DNA of 64,000 nt. It comes from Fagopyrum homotropicum. Taxonomy: Eukaryota > Streptophyta > Magnoliopsida > Caryophyllales > Polygonaceae. Positions 48,697-58,803 of this stretch are shown piece after piece. Numbering within the stretch: the stretch's first letter is position 1; each line of letters begins with the position of its first letter. The stretch is taken from assembly GCA_033239125.1 (NCBI GenBank), contig BSWB01000002.1, positions 10,077,001-10,141,000 of the forward strand, read 5' to 3'. The position numbers and the translations under genes were made by a program. The notes under the pieces were generated by a model. The model worked only from the letters and a program-made list of their open reading frames with translations. It ran no database searches and was not told the DNA's origin.

Positions 48697-50051
48697 TTGA
48701 TTGCATGACCGTTCGCTTTAGCCATTCCACCGCCACTTTGTGAGTTTCTTTTTCTTTTCTTCTTTTCTTTCTTTCTTTTGAACATTAGGGACAATGTTCG
48801 TCCTAAGTATGGGGTGGGGTGTGACTAAAAGTTTGTAATAACTCTTACTCACTATGTTTGCTTCTATTCGAGACTATCATTGCATGTTCATTATATGTTG
48901 CATGTTTCGTTATTGCATTGCATGAAAAAGAATTGAAAAACCCATAAAAATTGAAAAATTTTGAAAATTTTGTGCTTCTAATGAATTGAGATGATTTCTA
49001 TGATAATCGCTACTTGTGAATTGAGTTTTATGACAATTGCATGCTTAAAAGAATAGTGAATTGAAAAGGAATTGAATGAATTAATTATACCTCTTTTGCA
49101 AGCTTCATAATGTGATGAATGTTACCTAAATCATGTTGAGGAATTGAAGTTGAAATCACACTATAAGTTCTTATACTTCTTGTTGAGATGATTAAGGCAA
49201 TTCGATTTTTCTTTCTTCTTCCTTTAATCATATTAACTCCTCATTGAAGTATTGACCTCCTTTACCTATCCGGGAATTTGGAGAAGTGAATGAAAAAGGC
49301 ATGTTTGATGTGGGAGGGCCATGAGAGCAATTATTTGCAATCAAAAGATTAGAAAGAAATTGTAGGTTTGGGGAAGTCAATCATGACGATGAGTAACTCG
49401 GCACCATTCACATAGCCGGGTGTTTGTGCCTTGCCAAAGTCGGATTGAGCAATATTCCTAGCGGATTATGGTATGTGCGCTAAGGGTTTGAGGCATCTCA
49501 TAAAATTGAGAAACGCCAATCTCCTAGGCTTCGGTTTTTGTGCACCTCTATCCATAACTCCAAAAGTAAAGTCGAAAAATGAAAAGAAGAGAGCGAAGCT
49601 CTAAGTGAAGTGTTGCGGAAACCGCAAAAGAAGAAGAAGGAGTAGTTGTCCACTTTCCCGGATTCATGTACCACATTCCTTAAAGTTTCCTTCCCTTTCC
49701 ACATTCAAGACCTTTTTCTTTGAAAGTCCTTAAGATCAAAAGAATGTTATATGACTTGGTGATCTAAATTGAAGCTTCTTATGATTGATTTTGATAATGT
49801 TTAAAGGTTATGATGCTTGTATGGAAGTTTGATTGATTCATGAGTTTTCTTTACTCTTTACTCTTTGATTAAGTGTATGAAAGTCTTATAAACGATTGAA
49901 GCAAGATTTGAGAATGATTTATTCTTTAGAAGGCACATTCCTCCAAAACAAGTATTGCTTTGAAAAGGTACACATTTCACCCTAACTCTTGTTTTAAAAG
50001 CTTTTGAAAGACCTTTCTTAGGGACAAGCAAGTTGCAAGTATGGGGTTATT
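48697..50051 (+). other. Athila 3' non-coding region
   Basis: It has no long ORF. At 48780-48799 GAACATT-AGGGAC-AATGTTC forms a stem-loop, followed by the purine-rich AAGTATGGGGTGGGG (48805-48819). The rest is AT-rich. The phrase AAGTATGGGGTT returns at 50037-50048, three bases before the 3' LTR, where the polypurine tract should be. Confidence 0.65.
50037..50051 (+). other. Probable polypurine tract
   Basis: AAGTATGGGGTTATT directly precedes the 3' LTR. It is not a perfect purine run, but it repeats the more purine-rich AAGTATGGGGTGGGG at 48805-48819. One of the two should prime plus-strand DNA synthesis. Confidence 0.5.
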
Positions 50052-51775
50052 TGTTAGCATGAAATATTGTGATATTTTAGGCACGTTTTCTAAGTGTATT
50101 TGATTTATATTGATAGTCTTTGATTAAGCATTGTTGCATTTGTGAACTAGTTTGCCTATATTGTCGATATAGATGTCTACACAAGCTTTATGTTGATTAT
50201 AGGTGATTGAGAGCCATTTCCGAACGGAATTTAGCAAAGATGAGTTGATTGAGTATGTCCATGGATTGAGGGCATTCTTAGGAGCAAAATGGATGTCAAC
50301 TTCAGGAATGAACGAGGCTAGGGAAGAATCACGTTCTTGCCCTAAACCACGCTCTAAAATACGGCCGTACTACAAACCACGTTCAGTTCCACGGCCGTGG
50401 AACCCTAGCAAGAGAAGCGTGATTCATTCCAGTGGATTCTACGGTCGTGGAATCATGTGTTCAAACCGTGTCCAATCCCACGCTCTAAATTACGGTCGTG
50501 GAACCTTCCACGACCGTGATCTTGGCGATTTCTTTCGCCACATTTTAAGCCACAATCTTTTAAAAGATTGGGCCGGGCCGCTATTTCATCATACACTATA
50601 AAAGGACGGACGAAGAGAGATTCCGGCATGCCCGCTTACACGCTTGCATCCACGCTTGGAGATTTGGGACTTTGCAAGAGACTACTTGCACTCATCCTTG
50701 GAGTTGCCCTAATCTCGCACTTTTGGTGGAGATTGCTATTGAGATTTCCGGATTGACAGAAGATCGGAGTTTTTGGAAGAGTGTTGCAAGAAGATTTCTC
50801 TTCTTGTTTAGGTTTGATTTAGAAGGCGGATTGACACCCCGTTCTTCCTTCTTTCCTAAGATTGTGTTTGTTTGCTTTATTCTGAATCTATTGACAATAT
50901 TCGTTCTTGATTGTGACATTGAGATTGGTTTGAAGTTTATTGAAAGTTTTCGGAAGTTTTTACCTTTCAATCTTTTAATCTTTGAATTTGATATCATAAT
51001 GATGATTGTTGGCTAAAAACCCTTAACAATTCTAAGGTGAAGGGTTGATAGTTGTGGCTTAGATGATGATAGATCGATCGTAAACAAATTGGACCCTGAG
51101 AGTTAGAGAGAATCGTTGACGAACCCTAAATCACGGTTTGTTCTTGAGTTCCACGACCGTGGGATCTCAAGATCTACCCGTAATTTCCCTTAAGTTTACG
51201 AACCTGCTTTTACTTTAATCCAAAGTTAAAGATTTGCTTTAACTTAGTTTAGGCTTGCCTTTTCTAGGTGGTAGTGAAGCCTTAACAACCTCTACCTCGA
51301 TTGTGAGTGTCACAACCGTAATCGGTTAAGTTAGTCTTGATCCTTGGATTACAAGTTTGGGTATTTGACATTAATTCTTGCCTTTAGAACCTTTCTATAT
51401 TGAAGCCTCAATAACCTGTATAGAGAGTTTCTTGTAGGTGAGTCATATAAGGTTTTTGGAACTTCACCGTACGATTACCTTACATTAGCATACCTTTGCA
51501 TATCTCAACTCTGTCCTTATATCATTAGTATATCTTGAATCGATTGCCACAGCTGGATACTTGGATCTTTAGGATTGTTGTTTTCCCAATAATTTGCAAA
51601 GCTCTTACATTCAATTGCTTGATAACCTACGATCGGATTTATTCTCCCCAAATCTCTGTGTTCGATACTCTGGAATTCTTGCTTAACTACGTCGATCCGT
51701 ACACTGCGGGTTCGCTTGCTTGATTCTAGTTTTATAAATTTAAAAGTTATTTGCACATACCTTTAGGGGCGAACA
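50052..51775 (+). repeat. 3' LTR of Athila element
   Basis: The same length as the 5' LTR (1724 bp) and about 98.6% identical by my count. Differences include GG versus CC at the centre of the 26-bp palindrome (50504-50505 against 39043-39044). It carries the same word array (50347-50519) and TATA box (near 50594). The element's transcript should end here. Confidence 0.95.
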
Positions 51776-52242
51776 ATGGCCGGCAACACCAACCCACCGC
51801 TTACTTGTGACAGATATGAAGAAGAAAGAAGGAGGGCGTGGTCCGAGTCTTCGAGAGGCAGATGATAGTGTGAAAGAGCGGCGATGAGATTTGGTGCAAA
51901 CGGATCACATCTAGAATTTCCTTTTTTATAAAAAAATTCAAAATTTTTGTGGGCCTGTGAAGGTTCGAACTTGAGACCTTCTTTAAGATATAGAAAATTT
52001 ACTCTCCTTTGCACCAATTCATCTATTGTATCTTAAGTACAATAATATGATAAATATTATACATATCGAATATCCGGGTATGATAAAAACACAATCCGTA
52101 TCCGATCCGCATATCCGAATAATTTTGACGGATCGGAGCGGATACAGATATATTTCCGCCGGATCGATTAAATGTCGGATATTCCGGTGTCGAATCGTCA
52201 AATTATTGGCAGATCGGATTTTTGAACACCCCTACATATCAA

Positions 52243-52639
52243 TAGATTAGATATCACCGAAATCAGATTAAATCCGTACATATCATGTAAGGGACACGAA
52301 AACCAATCTATCAATAATAAAATCTTAATATAAGTATATACTCAGAAGTGTAAACGATATAATTATATAGTAACTAAAATCCATAACCAAATAAAAAAAA
52401 AGATAAGGTAACAATCTTCCTAATCCTATCCATATCCACCAACAACTCTCATCATCCCTAACTACACATATCTTTGCTCATATATAACAACCGGCATATC
52501 TCTGTAATCATCACCGTCATTCCCTTATGTCCATATCATACAACATATCTCATGCATAACAATTAGTCACCATTTGGTCTCTTAAAATGTAACCGTCAGT
52601 GCGTAACATAACCAATTATTCTCTAATCTTGATTGTCAA
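52243..52639. other. Repeat-rich flank, left of Tekay LTR
   Basis: No gene recognised. It contains the phrase GTCAGTGCGTAACATAACCA, which recurs several times after 54340. The stretch and its continuation therefore look like one older repeat, possibly a decayed LTR, split by the solo LTR that follows. Confidence 0.45.
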
Positions 52640-54339
52640 TGCAACACCCCAAATCTCAACCTTGGGGCGTTACGGGTTAGGACCGCACAATGGGTCCCAA
52701 CCTTAGCTCGAAAACAATATTACCGGACCTTACAACAAGGAACAAATGTTAAAACATCAAAAACCGAAATTATAATAGATGCAATGTCAAACAAACCAAC
52801 AGATTCTCAACCGAGCAACAATAATCATAATCCACTATACTACTAACGTCAAAACAAAAAGAAAACACATAAACCGACACCCGTCCTATCACGTACGGGA
52901 ACCCCGGCTGACCACACCCTCCGGATCACTCGGTAGCTACCCTATCTTGCAAGGCATCTAATAGCATGGATAAACCGGTAGCTAACTATAATATAAAGGA
53001 GAACAGTTAAGCACATCCACATATAAAACAAGATTGTAAACACATATCATGCTATCACAAAATATCCTTTAGTTATCTTTCATAACGTTATACACATTAT
53101 CCTTTTACGCTTGTGGCACGAGAAGACTACAACTCTCGCCTCCGGTCCTTTATCTAGTTGGAGTGGATTGGCGCACCTCCCCGTATACACCATGTAGTGG
53201 TTCATTACCTCCCTGTATACCACGTCTGACCTAGTCGCGAAGAACCTCCCAGACTCTCTCAGGAGAGTTGAGTAGATTGCCATTGCCTTTTGCCCGTGGG
53301 CCAATTACAAGTCAGTTATACATAATTAACAACATGTAATAACCACATAAACAATCACCACTCAAGCATTCAACCAATACACAATAGCAGCTAAGTAAGT
53401 CCCAAGAACTTACCTCTAACAAGTCAAGTCCAACTTATGCAAATCTCTATTCTACTAGAATCCTCACAAGCCTAATATAAACCAAGGCCTCACATCAAAC
53501 ATTTTCCCATTACTAGAAGTCTTTCCACTAGTTTCCAATGTTTTTTGCATAATCATATCATAATATACGAAGGGCACTCTACTACATGCTTCTGTAAGAA
53601 TCATACGGTAAAAAGGAAGGGAAAGACCATGTACATATGACCAACCCTTAAGTCAAAGAACCTCAAGAGTTACTGGACAGATGACACGACCGCGGAGAAA
53701 TAAAGGCGCGGGGCGGGAAGGCAAAGATCACGCGTCCGCGATGACTCAACGGCGCGAGGGCGGTGACAGGAGCTCAAGCGCGACCGCAACTTACGTGCAA
53801 ACGTCAAACTCTCTTCCATACGGTTGGCGATTACTTCCGACAACCACTCACTACTAACTGGAGATACTACCACGACTCCTTGATCTACCACCAACACCCA
53901 TTCATCAGGAAGGCTCAAAGGCGAAGGTTTATCCTTGAATGAAACATAATGCAACAAAAGAAATAAATAGAAAAGGAGAAAGTCTGCTTACCACCTCCCA
54001 CAGACTCTTGAATAATAACCTCTGCCTTGCTGGGATATGACGAAGAAGGAACCAATGCTGCTTGTAGGGAGGTGCACGACGATGATCAATGGAGGAGGAG
54101 GATTACATTTTTGAAAGGGAGAAGAAGGTTGCAAGACTAGGAGGGGAACAAATGAAAGAGGCCTAAACCCTAGAACGTCGTTACATATGAGATATATTTT
54201 AGAAAGGAAAGAATCCCGACGGTTACGTAAAATAACCACGAACAACTACTAACCTGCACCCGCGGCAGCGCGGCAACGGGATGCCCCAGTCGCGACCGCG
54301 GTGACTCCTCTTGAGTTGCCCAAAACTCCGATTATTACA
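52640..54339 (-). mobile_element. Solo LTR, Tekay-like, second copy
   Basis: 1700 bp, starting TGCAACACCCCAAATC and ending GATTATTACA on the plus strand. The flanks GTCAA (52635-52639) and GTCAG (54340-54344) agree at four of five bases. It is the same family as the LTRs at 36075 and 56889: shared ACGGGAACCCCG, CTCCGGATCACTC and TTGCAAGGCATCT phrases, the hairpin at 53395-53413, and GC-rich word clusters at 53680-53770 and 54255-54310. No internal region is attached. Confidence 0.82.
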
Positions 54340-54838
54340 GTCAGCACGTAACATAAACAATTAGCCTATTTTAAAAGTATCATATAACCCGTCTATCAAA
54401 ATTGGGTCTCTTGAGACGTAATTGTTAGTGCGTAACGTAATGAATTATTCTCTAGGATTAATTTTCAATGCATAACATAACCTATTAGCCCAGTCCAATA
54501 TATATCATAAAATCATTTGTCGCAATCCGACATCATGAGGTGTAACTGTCACTACGTAACACAATCAATTACCCTATATGCATAAATGTCAGTGCGTAAC
54601 ATAACCAATTACACTATTCTTAACACAACTCACATAATTAGTCATAACTCGGTTTGCTACAATCTCAATCACAACTGTGTCTATCATAATCTCAATCACA
54701 ATTATATCTATCATAGTCTCAAGCATAATTCTATCTATCACAATCTCAATCCTTGCAAACACAACACAACACAACTCTTGACTACTCGCACTAACAACAA
54801 GTACTATCTAAAACCCTAAATGTAATAAAGAAAGAGAG

Positions 54839-54923
<85 letters not shown>

Positions 54924-55370
54924 TAAGCCCTACTCACAATCCACATCAAACTTAACCTAAAACAGAACGACATCTAAGTAAGTCAATATGACTTACCTCA
55001 AAAAGATAAACTCAATAATCATCAATACAAATCCAAATAACCAATCACCAAGTAAAATATCACAATATAATCAAGCAAATCAAGCAAAAACTCAAACCTA
55101 TAACAACCGTCCAAACCGAACGATATTAATACAAGGCTTAGGAGACTCACGTCTCGAAGTCAAATCATGTAGAATCTCGTGTATCGGAGTCAGAAAAAAG
55201 TATCTTACCAACAAAACGTGCTTCCAAGAAACTAAATAAGTAAACCGCACAAGTTTAACTCCATTTGTTAAAACTTGGGTCATTCAATATAGTTCTAAAT
55301 ATTCAGGACATTTTTTGTAACTATAAATTTAGGCCATATTCTTTAATTATTCAACTCAGGGCACTTGATC
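54340..55370. other. Older repeat relic, probable decayed Tekay LTR
   Basis: It continues the repeat seen before 52640. GTNNNTGCGTAAC-type phrases recur near 54340, 54426, 54546 and 54586, and a short tandem of ATCATAATCTCAATCACAAT-like units lies at 54655-54755. A hairpin GTAAGTCAATATGACTTAC lies at 54978-54996 in the same context (TAAGT before, CTCA after) as in the Tekay LTRs. This suggests an old LTR of that group. Ends are not visible. Confidence 0.5.
54839..54921. repeat. (TAA)n microsatellite, about 27 units
   Basis: An uninterrupted run of TAA/ATA units over about 83 bp. A poly-isoleucine open frame on the minus strand is an artefact of it. Confidence 0.97.
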
Positions 55371-56888
55371 TAGACATAAGTCCGGTTTGGGCTAAACCGC
55401 CAAACTAGCGGTTTTCAAACCAACTCAAACCGCCGGTTTAGGTTTGCCGGTTGGTTGAAACGTCGGTTGACGGTTTAGGTTTCTCGTTTCGAGAAACCTA
55501 AACCGGCGATTTAACCCTTGGTTAAACTGACGGTTTAGCTATATTTTTGTATTTTTAAAAAAATGTTCGTCAAACCGGTGGTTTGGCCAAAAAAAAGATT
55601 TGTTGCTTTGCAACGGCTCTTTTGGGTCCGTCAACGACTATTTCAACTAGCCGTTAGTGGGCCCCACATAGTAGCCGTTGGGATGTGTTTTATTATTTTT
55701 TTAATTATTGATAAAGGCTTTTAAAAAACACACATTTTTTTATAAATATTCAACCCCTCTTCCATTTTATCTCATACCAACATTCTCAACTCTCAAGTCT
55801 CATCTTGTATTCTCATAATTCTCGGTTTTTTATTTTTTCTCGAATTTGTCCCTCCGTCTCTCTAATCTCGTAATGGCAAACCCGAGCGACAACATTCCTT
55901 CTCATTTCTTCTCTAGCACCCAAGAAAGCGAAACTCAAATGCCCGAAATATCACAAGTTGAAGGGACATTTTGACAAGTTCATCAACCAAAAATGCTTAC
56001 ATCCGACATTTTTACAAAGCAATACACGAAGGATGAGGCGGTGAACGAATATTGTCAAGTCTCGTGCTATTGTCTGAAGGTGTACAAGTGGAGGGTGAAG
56101 GGAGGCTACGGGACTTTACATACCTACATGCAAAAAATCCATCCTAAGAAGTTAGGGATATCACGGGGACAATCAAAATTGTCCCACGGGTTTGCATCTT
56201 CTTCCTCTCAATCTTCTTTAATTATGTATAAGCATAGTGAAGAAAGTTTAGGATTAGTCAACGTTATATGTTCTCATGCATTTCCATTTGCTTATGCGAA
56301 ATATGAAAAAGTTTGAGCATATATATAACACTAAATATGTTCAACCTTCTTTTAAACCAACTTATTGCAAAACCATTTCCAAATTAGTTTCTAAATCTTA
56401 GGATCAAAAGAAACAAAAAATAATTTTGATTTTGTCATCTTATTCGTATCAAGTTTCTATTTGTAGTAATATTTGGAGTACACTATCATAAAAACATTTT
56501 TACATGGGCAATACTTTATATTTTATTGATAATGATATGTTTTTGCATAAATATGTTATTGCATGTTTCCATTTCAACGAAAGACATATTGTCACCAATA
56601 TTGCAAACTTGATAAAATCTGTTTTACAAGAATGTAATTTACAAGGTCGAGTTTTTTCATATTCTTTTGATAATGCATCCACTAACACCTCCTCCATAAA
56701 TGAATTGGTGAAGGATGCGGGACAATATCTGCGAATTCCTTTTGTTCATCAAAGATGTTCATGCCATATTTTACAATTATGTGTCCAAGATGGACTTAAG
56801 ATGTTGTCGGTTATGCTAACCCCCATCACCGATGTTATAGAACATATTTGACACTAATCCGATTTGAAAAAAAAATGTAGAACAATAT
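55371..56888 (+). mobile_element. hAT transposon remnant, 5' part
   Basis: It starts near TAGACATAAGTCCGG (55371), similar to the ends of the two hAT-type elements at 9671 and 27618. Subterminal AACCGCCGGTTT words follow and then a broken transposase gene. The right end is missing because the Tekay LTR begins at 56889. The left boundary is inferred from the TIR style; without the other end I cannot check the duplication. Confidence 0.7.
55873..56850 (+). pseudogene. hAT transposase (BED finger), broken
   Basis: The frame starts at 55873 (MANPSDNIPSHFF) and has TGA at 55972-55974. It then gives a BED zinc-finger region, CYCLKVYKWRVKGGYGTLHT, with the later Tyr-Met-Gln-Lys-Ile-His-Pro part where the His ligand lies. 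The first Cys pair is partly changed. After further stops and a deletion near 56315-56500 the catalytic part resumes with FLHKYVIACFHF, HIVTNIANLI, SFDNASTNTSSINEL and HQRCSCHILQL, all typical of RICESLEEPER-like hAT transposases. The C-terminal dimerisation domain is lost at the Tekay junction. Confidence 0.85.
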
Positions 56889-58737
56889 TGTAACACCCCA
56901 AATTCTAGAAACTCGAAGCGTTATGGGCTAAGACCTCACAACAGGTCCCGACCCTCATAGTAGCAACGACACAACGGATCTTACAACAAGACACAGACAA
57001 ATGAAAAGCCAAGACTGTTTATAAAACCAAAGGGTTAAATAAAGGAAGCGTAAAAGACTCGCAACCGAGTTCAAAACTAACTAAAACAACAACAACTGAA
57101 ACATAAACCCGATCCCGTCCTATAATGTACGGGAACCCCGACTGACTACAACGTCCGGATCACTCAGCAACACCTATATCCTGCAAGGCATCTTCAACAT
57201 CGGTATAAACCGTTAGCTAACATTCTAGATATCAAAAAGACAGTAAAGGCACAAACACACATAAGGTAAAGTAAACGCATAGCATGCTCACACTCAACCG
57301 ATTATTATCTTTCATTAAGTTAATCCCCTTACTAATTCACTTATGTTGTCACACGAGAATAGTTATGATCTCGCCTCTGTCCCCTTTCACCAACAGGAAT
57401 AGAGCGGATGCATCCCTCTGTCACCTGCTGGACTGGTCGCAAGAGAACTTCCCAGTTTTCCCATTCTGAACTAGACAAGCGATCACCACCCGGTTATAAT
57501 ACACTTGGGCCCAATTAAGGTATAAAAGGGTCAATCCTATTCCGGGTATCCGTTATAACGATAATAACAACACAAACAAGCCGAAACAATCAAACCAATA
57601 TACGGAATGAAGCTAAGTAAGTCCAAGGGACTTACCTCACTCGAAGGTAAAACAAGAATCCGCTAACTGCTCAACTTATCGGAGGAGAGGATAGATGCCT
57701 GCTCAGACAAGGAATCGGGAATCAGAAAGTGAAAGAATGCAAGAAACCTATATACTTCTAGTCTCAATGATCTCTAATAGATCTACTACAGCATGTTAGA
57801 AGTTCCCTACTTCAAGTCTCAATGATCGCTAAAGATCTCAACATGCTAGGAGAAGGATTCCTAGTCTCAAGGCTCGCAAGGAACATCATCAACAACATAG
57901 CTCAAGGGCGTAAACCACTCGAAGGAACCAACAAGCCACTAACTGGCATTCACACTAATCATCTAGTTCCAACCTAGCATGGTCTAACATAAGGAAAGGG
58001 CAAAGGAAGCAAGGAAGGAAGCAACTCACCAAAGACGGGAGTTACTGTAGAAGAACCGTGATGACGGCAAGATAGAAGCGCGGGGGCGGAAACCAGTTGC
58101 AGCCGTAGGAGCGGGAAACCAAACTGCCTGGGCAGTTTCTGGGTTGATCTGCGGGGGTGGAGGCATGCAGCCGCGGGGGCGGTTTTTGTGACAGAAACTA
58201 TGTCGGGCCTCCTTTCGACAACAAGTCATAGCAAGACACCAAGGTTTGATTCCTTGATCCCAACACGTCAAGACTCAACCGAAAGAGTCTGAGAACAACA
58301 ACACATCAACTACGAAACGACCAACAAGAATCAAGACTCGTTCTTGATCCTCGGAGAAGAAGAAAAGAAGAAACGAAAGAAGAAAACAAAACAGAAGTGA
58401 AGACATGCAGCAATTCAGGAACATGAGGAAGAATAAGAGAAGAAGGAACTTACACGTTCAGCAATATCATTGGGAAGGAAGGTTGCAGATCTCAAGGTTG
58501 AAAGAAGACATGAGCAAGAAATGGAGATAAAACAGTTCGTAGACGGTAGAAGGAAGATAGGCGAAAAGCCCATGGATAGAATAAGATAGGAATAGACGGA
58601 GATAAAACAGCTCATAGACGGGCTGGACCTAGCCGCACCTGCAGCTGGGCCATGTTGCGACCGCGACAGCGAGGCTGAGTCGCGCTTGCAGCTCCCCTTC
58701 ACCGCGGGGCGGTGAAGGCCGGAAACGGGGCTTTACA
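56889..58737 (-). repeat. 3' LTR of Tekay element
   Basis: 1849 bp, from TGTAACACCCC to GGGGCTTTACA on the plus strand. It carries the conserved hairpin (57617-57635) and GC-rich word clusters at 58075-58180 (such as CCGCGGGGGCGG) and 58655-58715. It is the same family as the solo LTRs at 36075 and 52640. The five bases before it (AATAT) have their partner outside the window. Confidence 0.82.
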
Positions 58738-58803
58738 TCAAATCTCCTAAAAATAACTTTCATCCCGAAACTTGCAACAACCCGAAAGATCACACAACAA
58801 TAA

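Larger units (their letters stand above)
38591..51775 (+). mobile_element. Athila-clade LTR retrotransposon, complete
   Basis: A 13,185-bp element with two 1724-bp LTRs and a perfect 5-bp duplication ATGGC (38586-38590, 51776-51780). The order is 5' LTR, tRNA-Asp primer site, gag-pol (40416-46301), spacer, a third ORF of Athila type (47131-48696), a 1.35-kb 3' non-coding region and the 3' LTR. By eye I count about two dozen differences between the LTRs (about 1.4%); at 1.3e-8 substitutions per site per year (an assumed rate) this is near 0.5 million years. Both ORFs have nonsense codons in otherwise clean frames, so the copy looks recently inactivated or was mobilised by proteins from another copy. 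Confidence 0.96.
35909..52233. mobile_element. hAT element split by two LTR insertions
   Basis: The left end AGGGATGTTCA (35909) and right end TGAACACCCCT (ending 52233) are inverted repeats. Both are followed inward by GGATATCCG/CGGATATCC words. Flanks CATATACAA (35900-35908) and CATATCAA (52235-52242) match apart from one inserted base. With the solo LTR (36075-37970) and the Athila element (38591-51775) removed, the pieces 35909-36074, 37976-38590 and 51781-52233 join to about 1.23 kb, a normal size for a non-autonomous hAT element. The middle piece contains a diverged tandem duplication (38230-38560) with shared phrases CGTGGTCTT and CCGTTGTCTTCTACA. No transposase is encoded. Confidence 0.7.

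Noticed and set aside
38591..51775. Considered an endogenous plant pararetrovirus because of a long gag-pol frame and an extra ORF
   Set aside because: There are two LTRs with a 5-bp target duplication and an integrase with zinc finger and catalytic motifs, and no movement or coat protein. It is an Athila-clade retrotransposon.
54791..54973. Minus-strand open frame with a long isoleucine run
   Set aside because: It is only the (TAA)n microsatellite read in frame.
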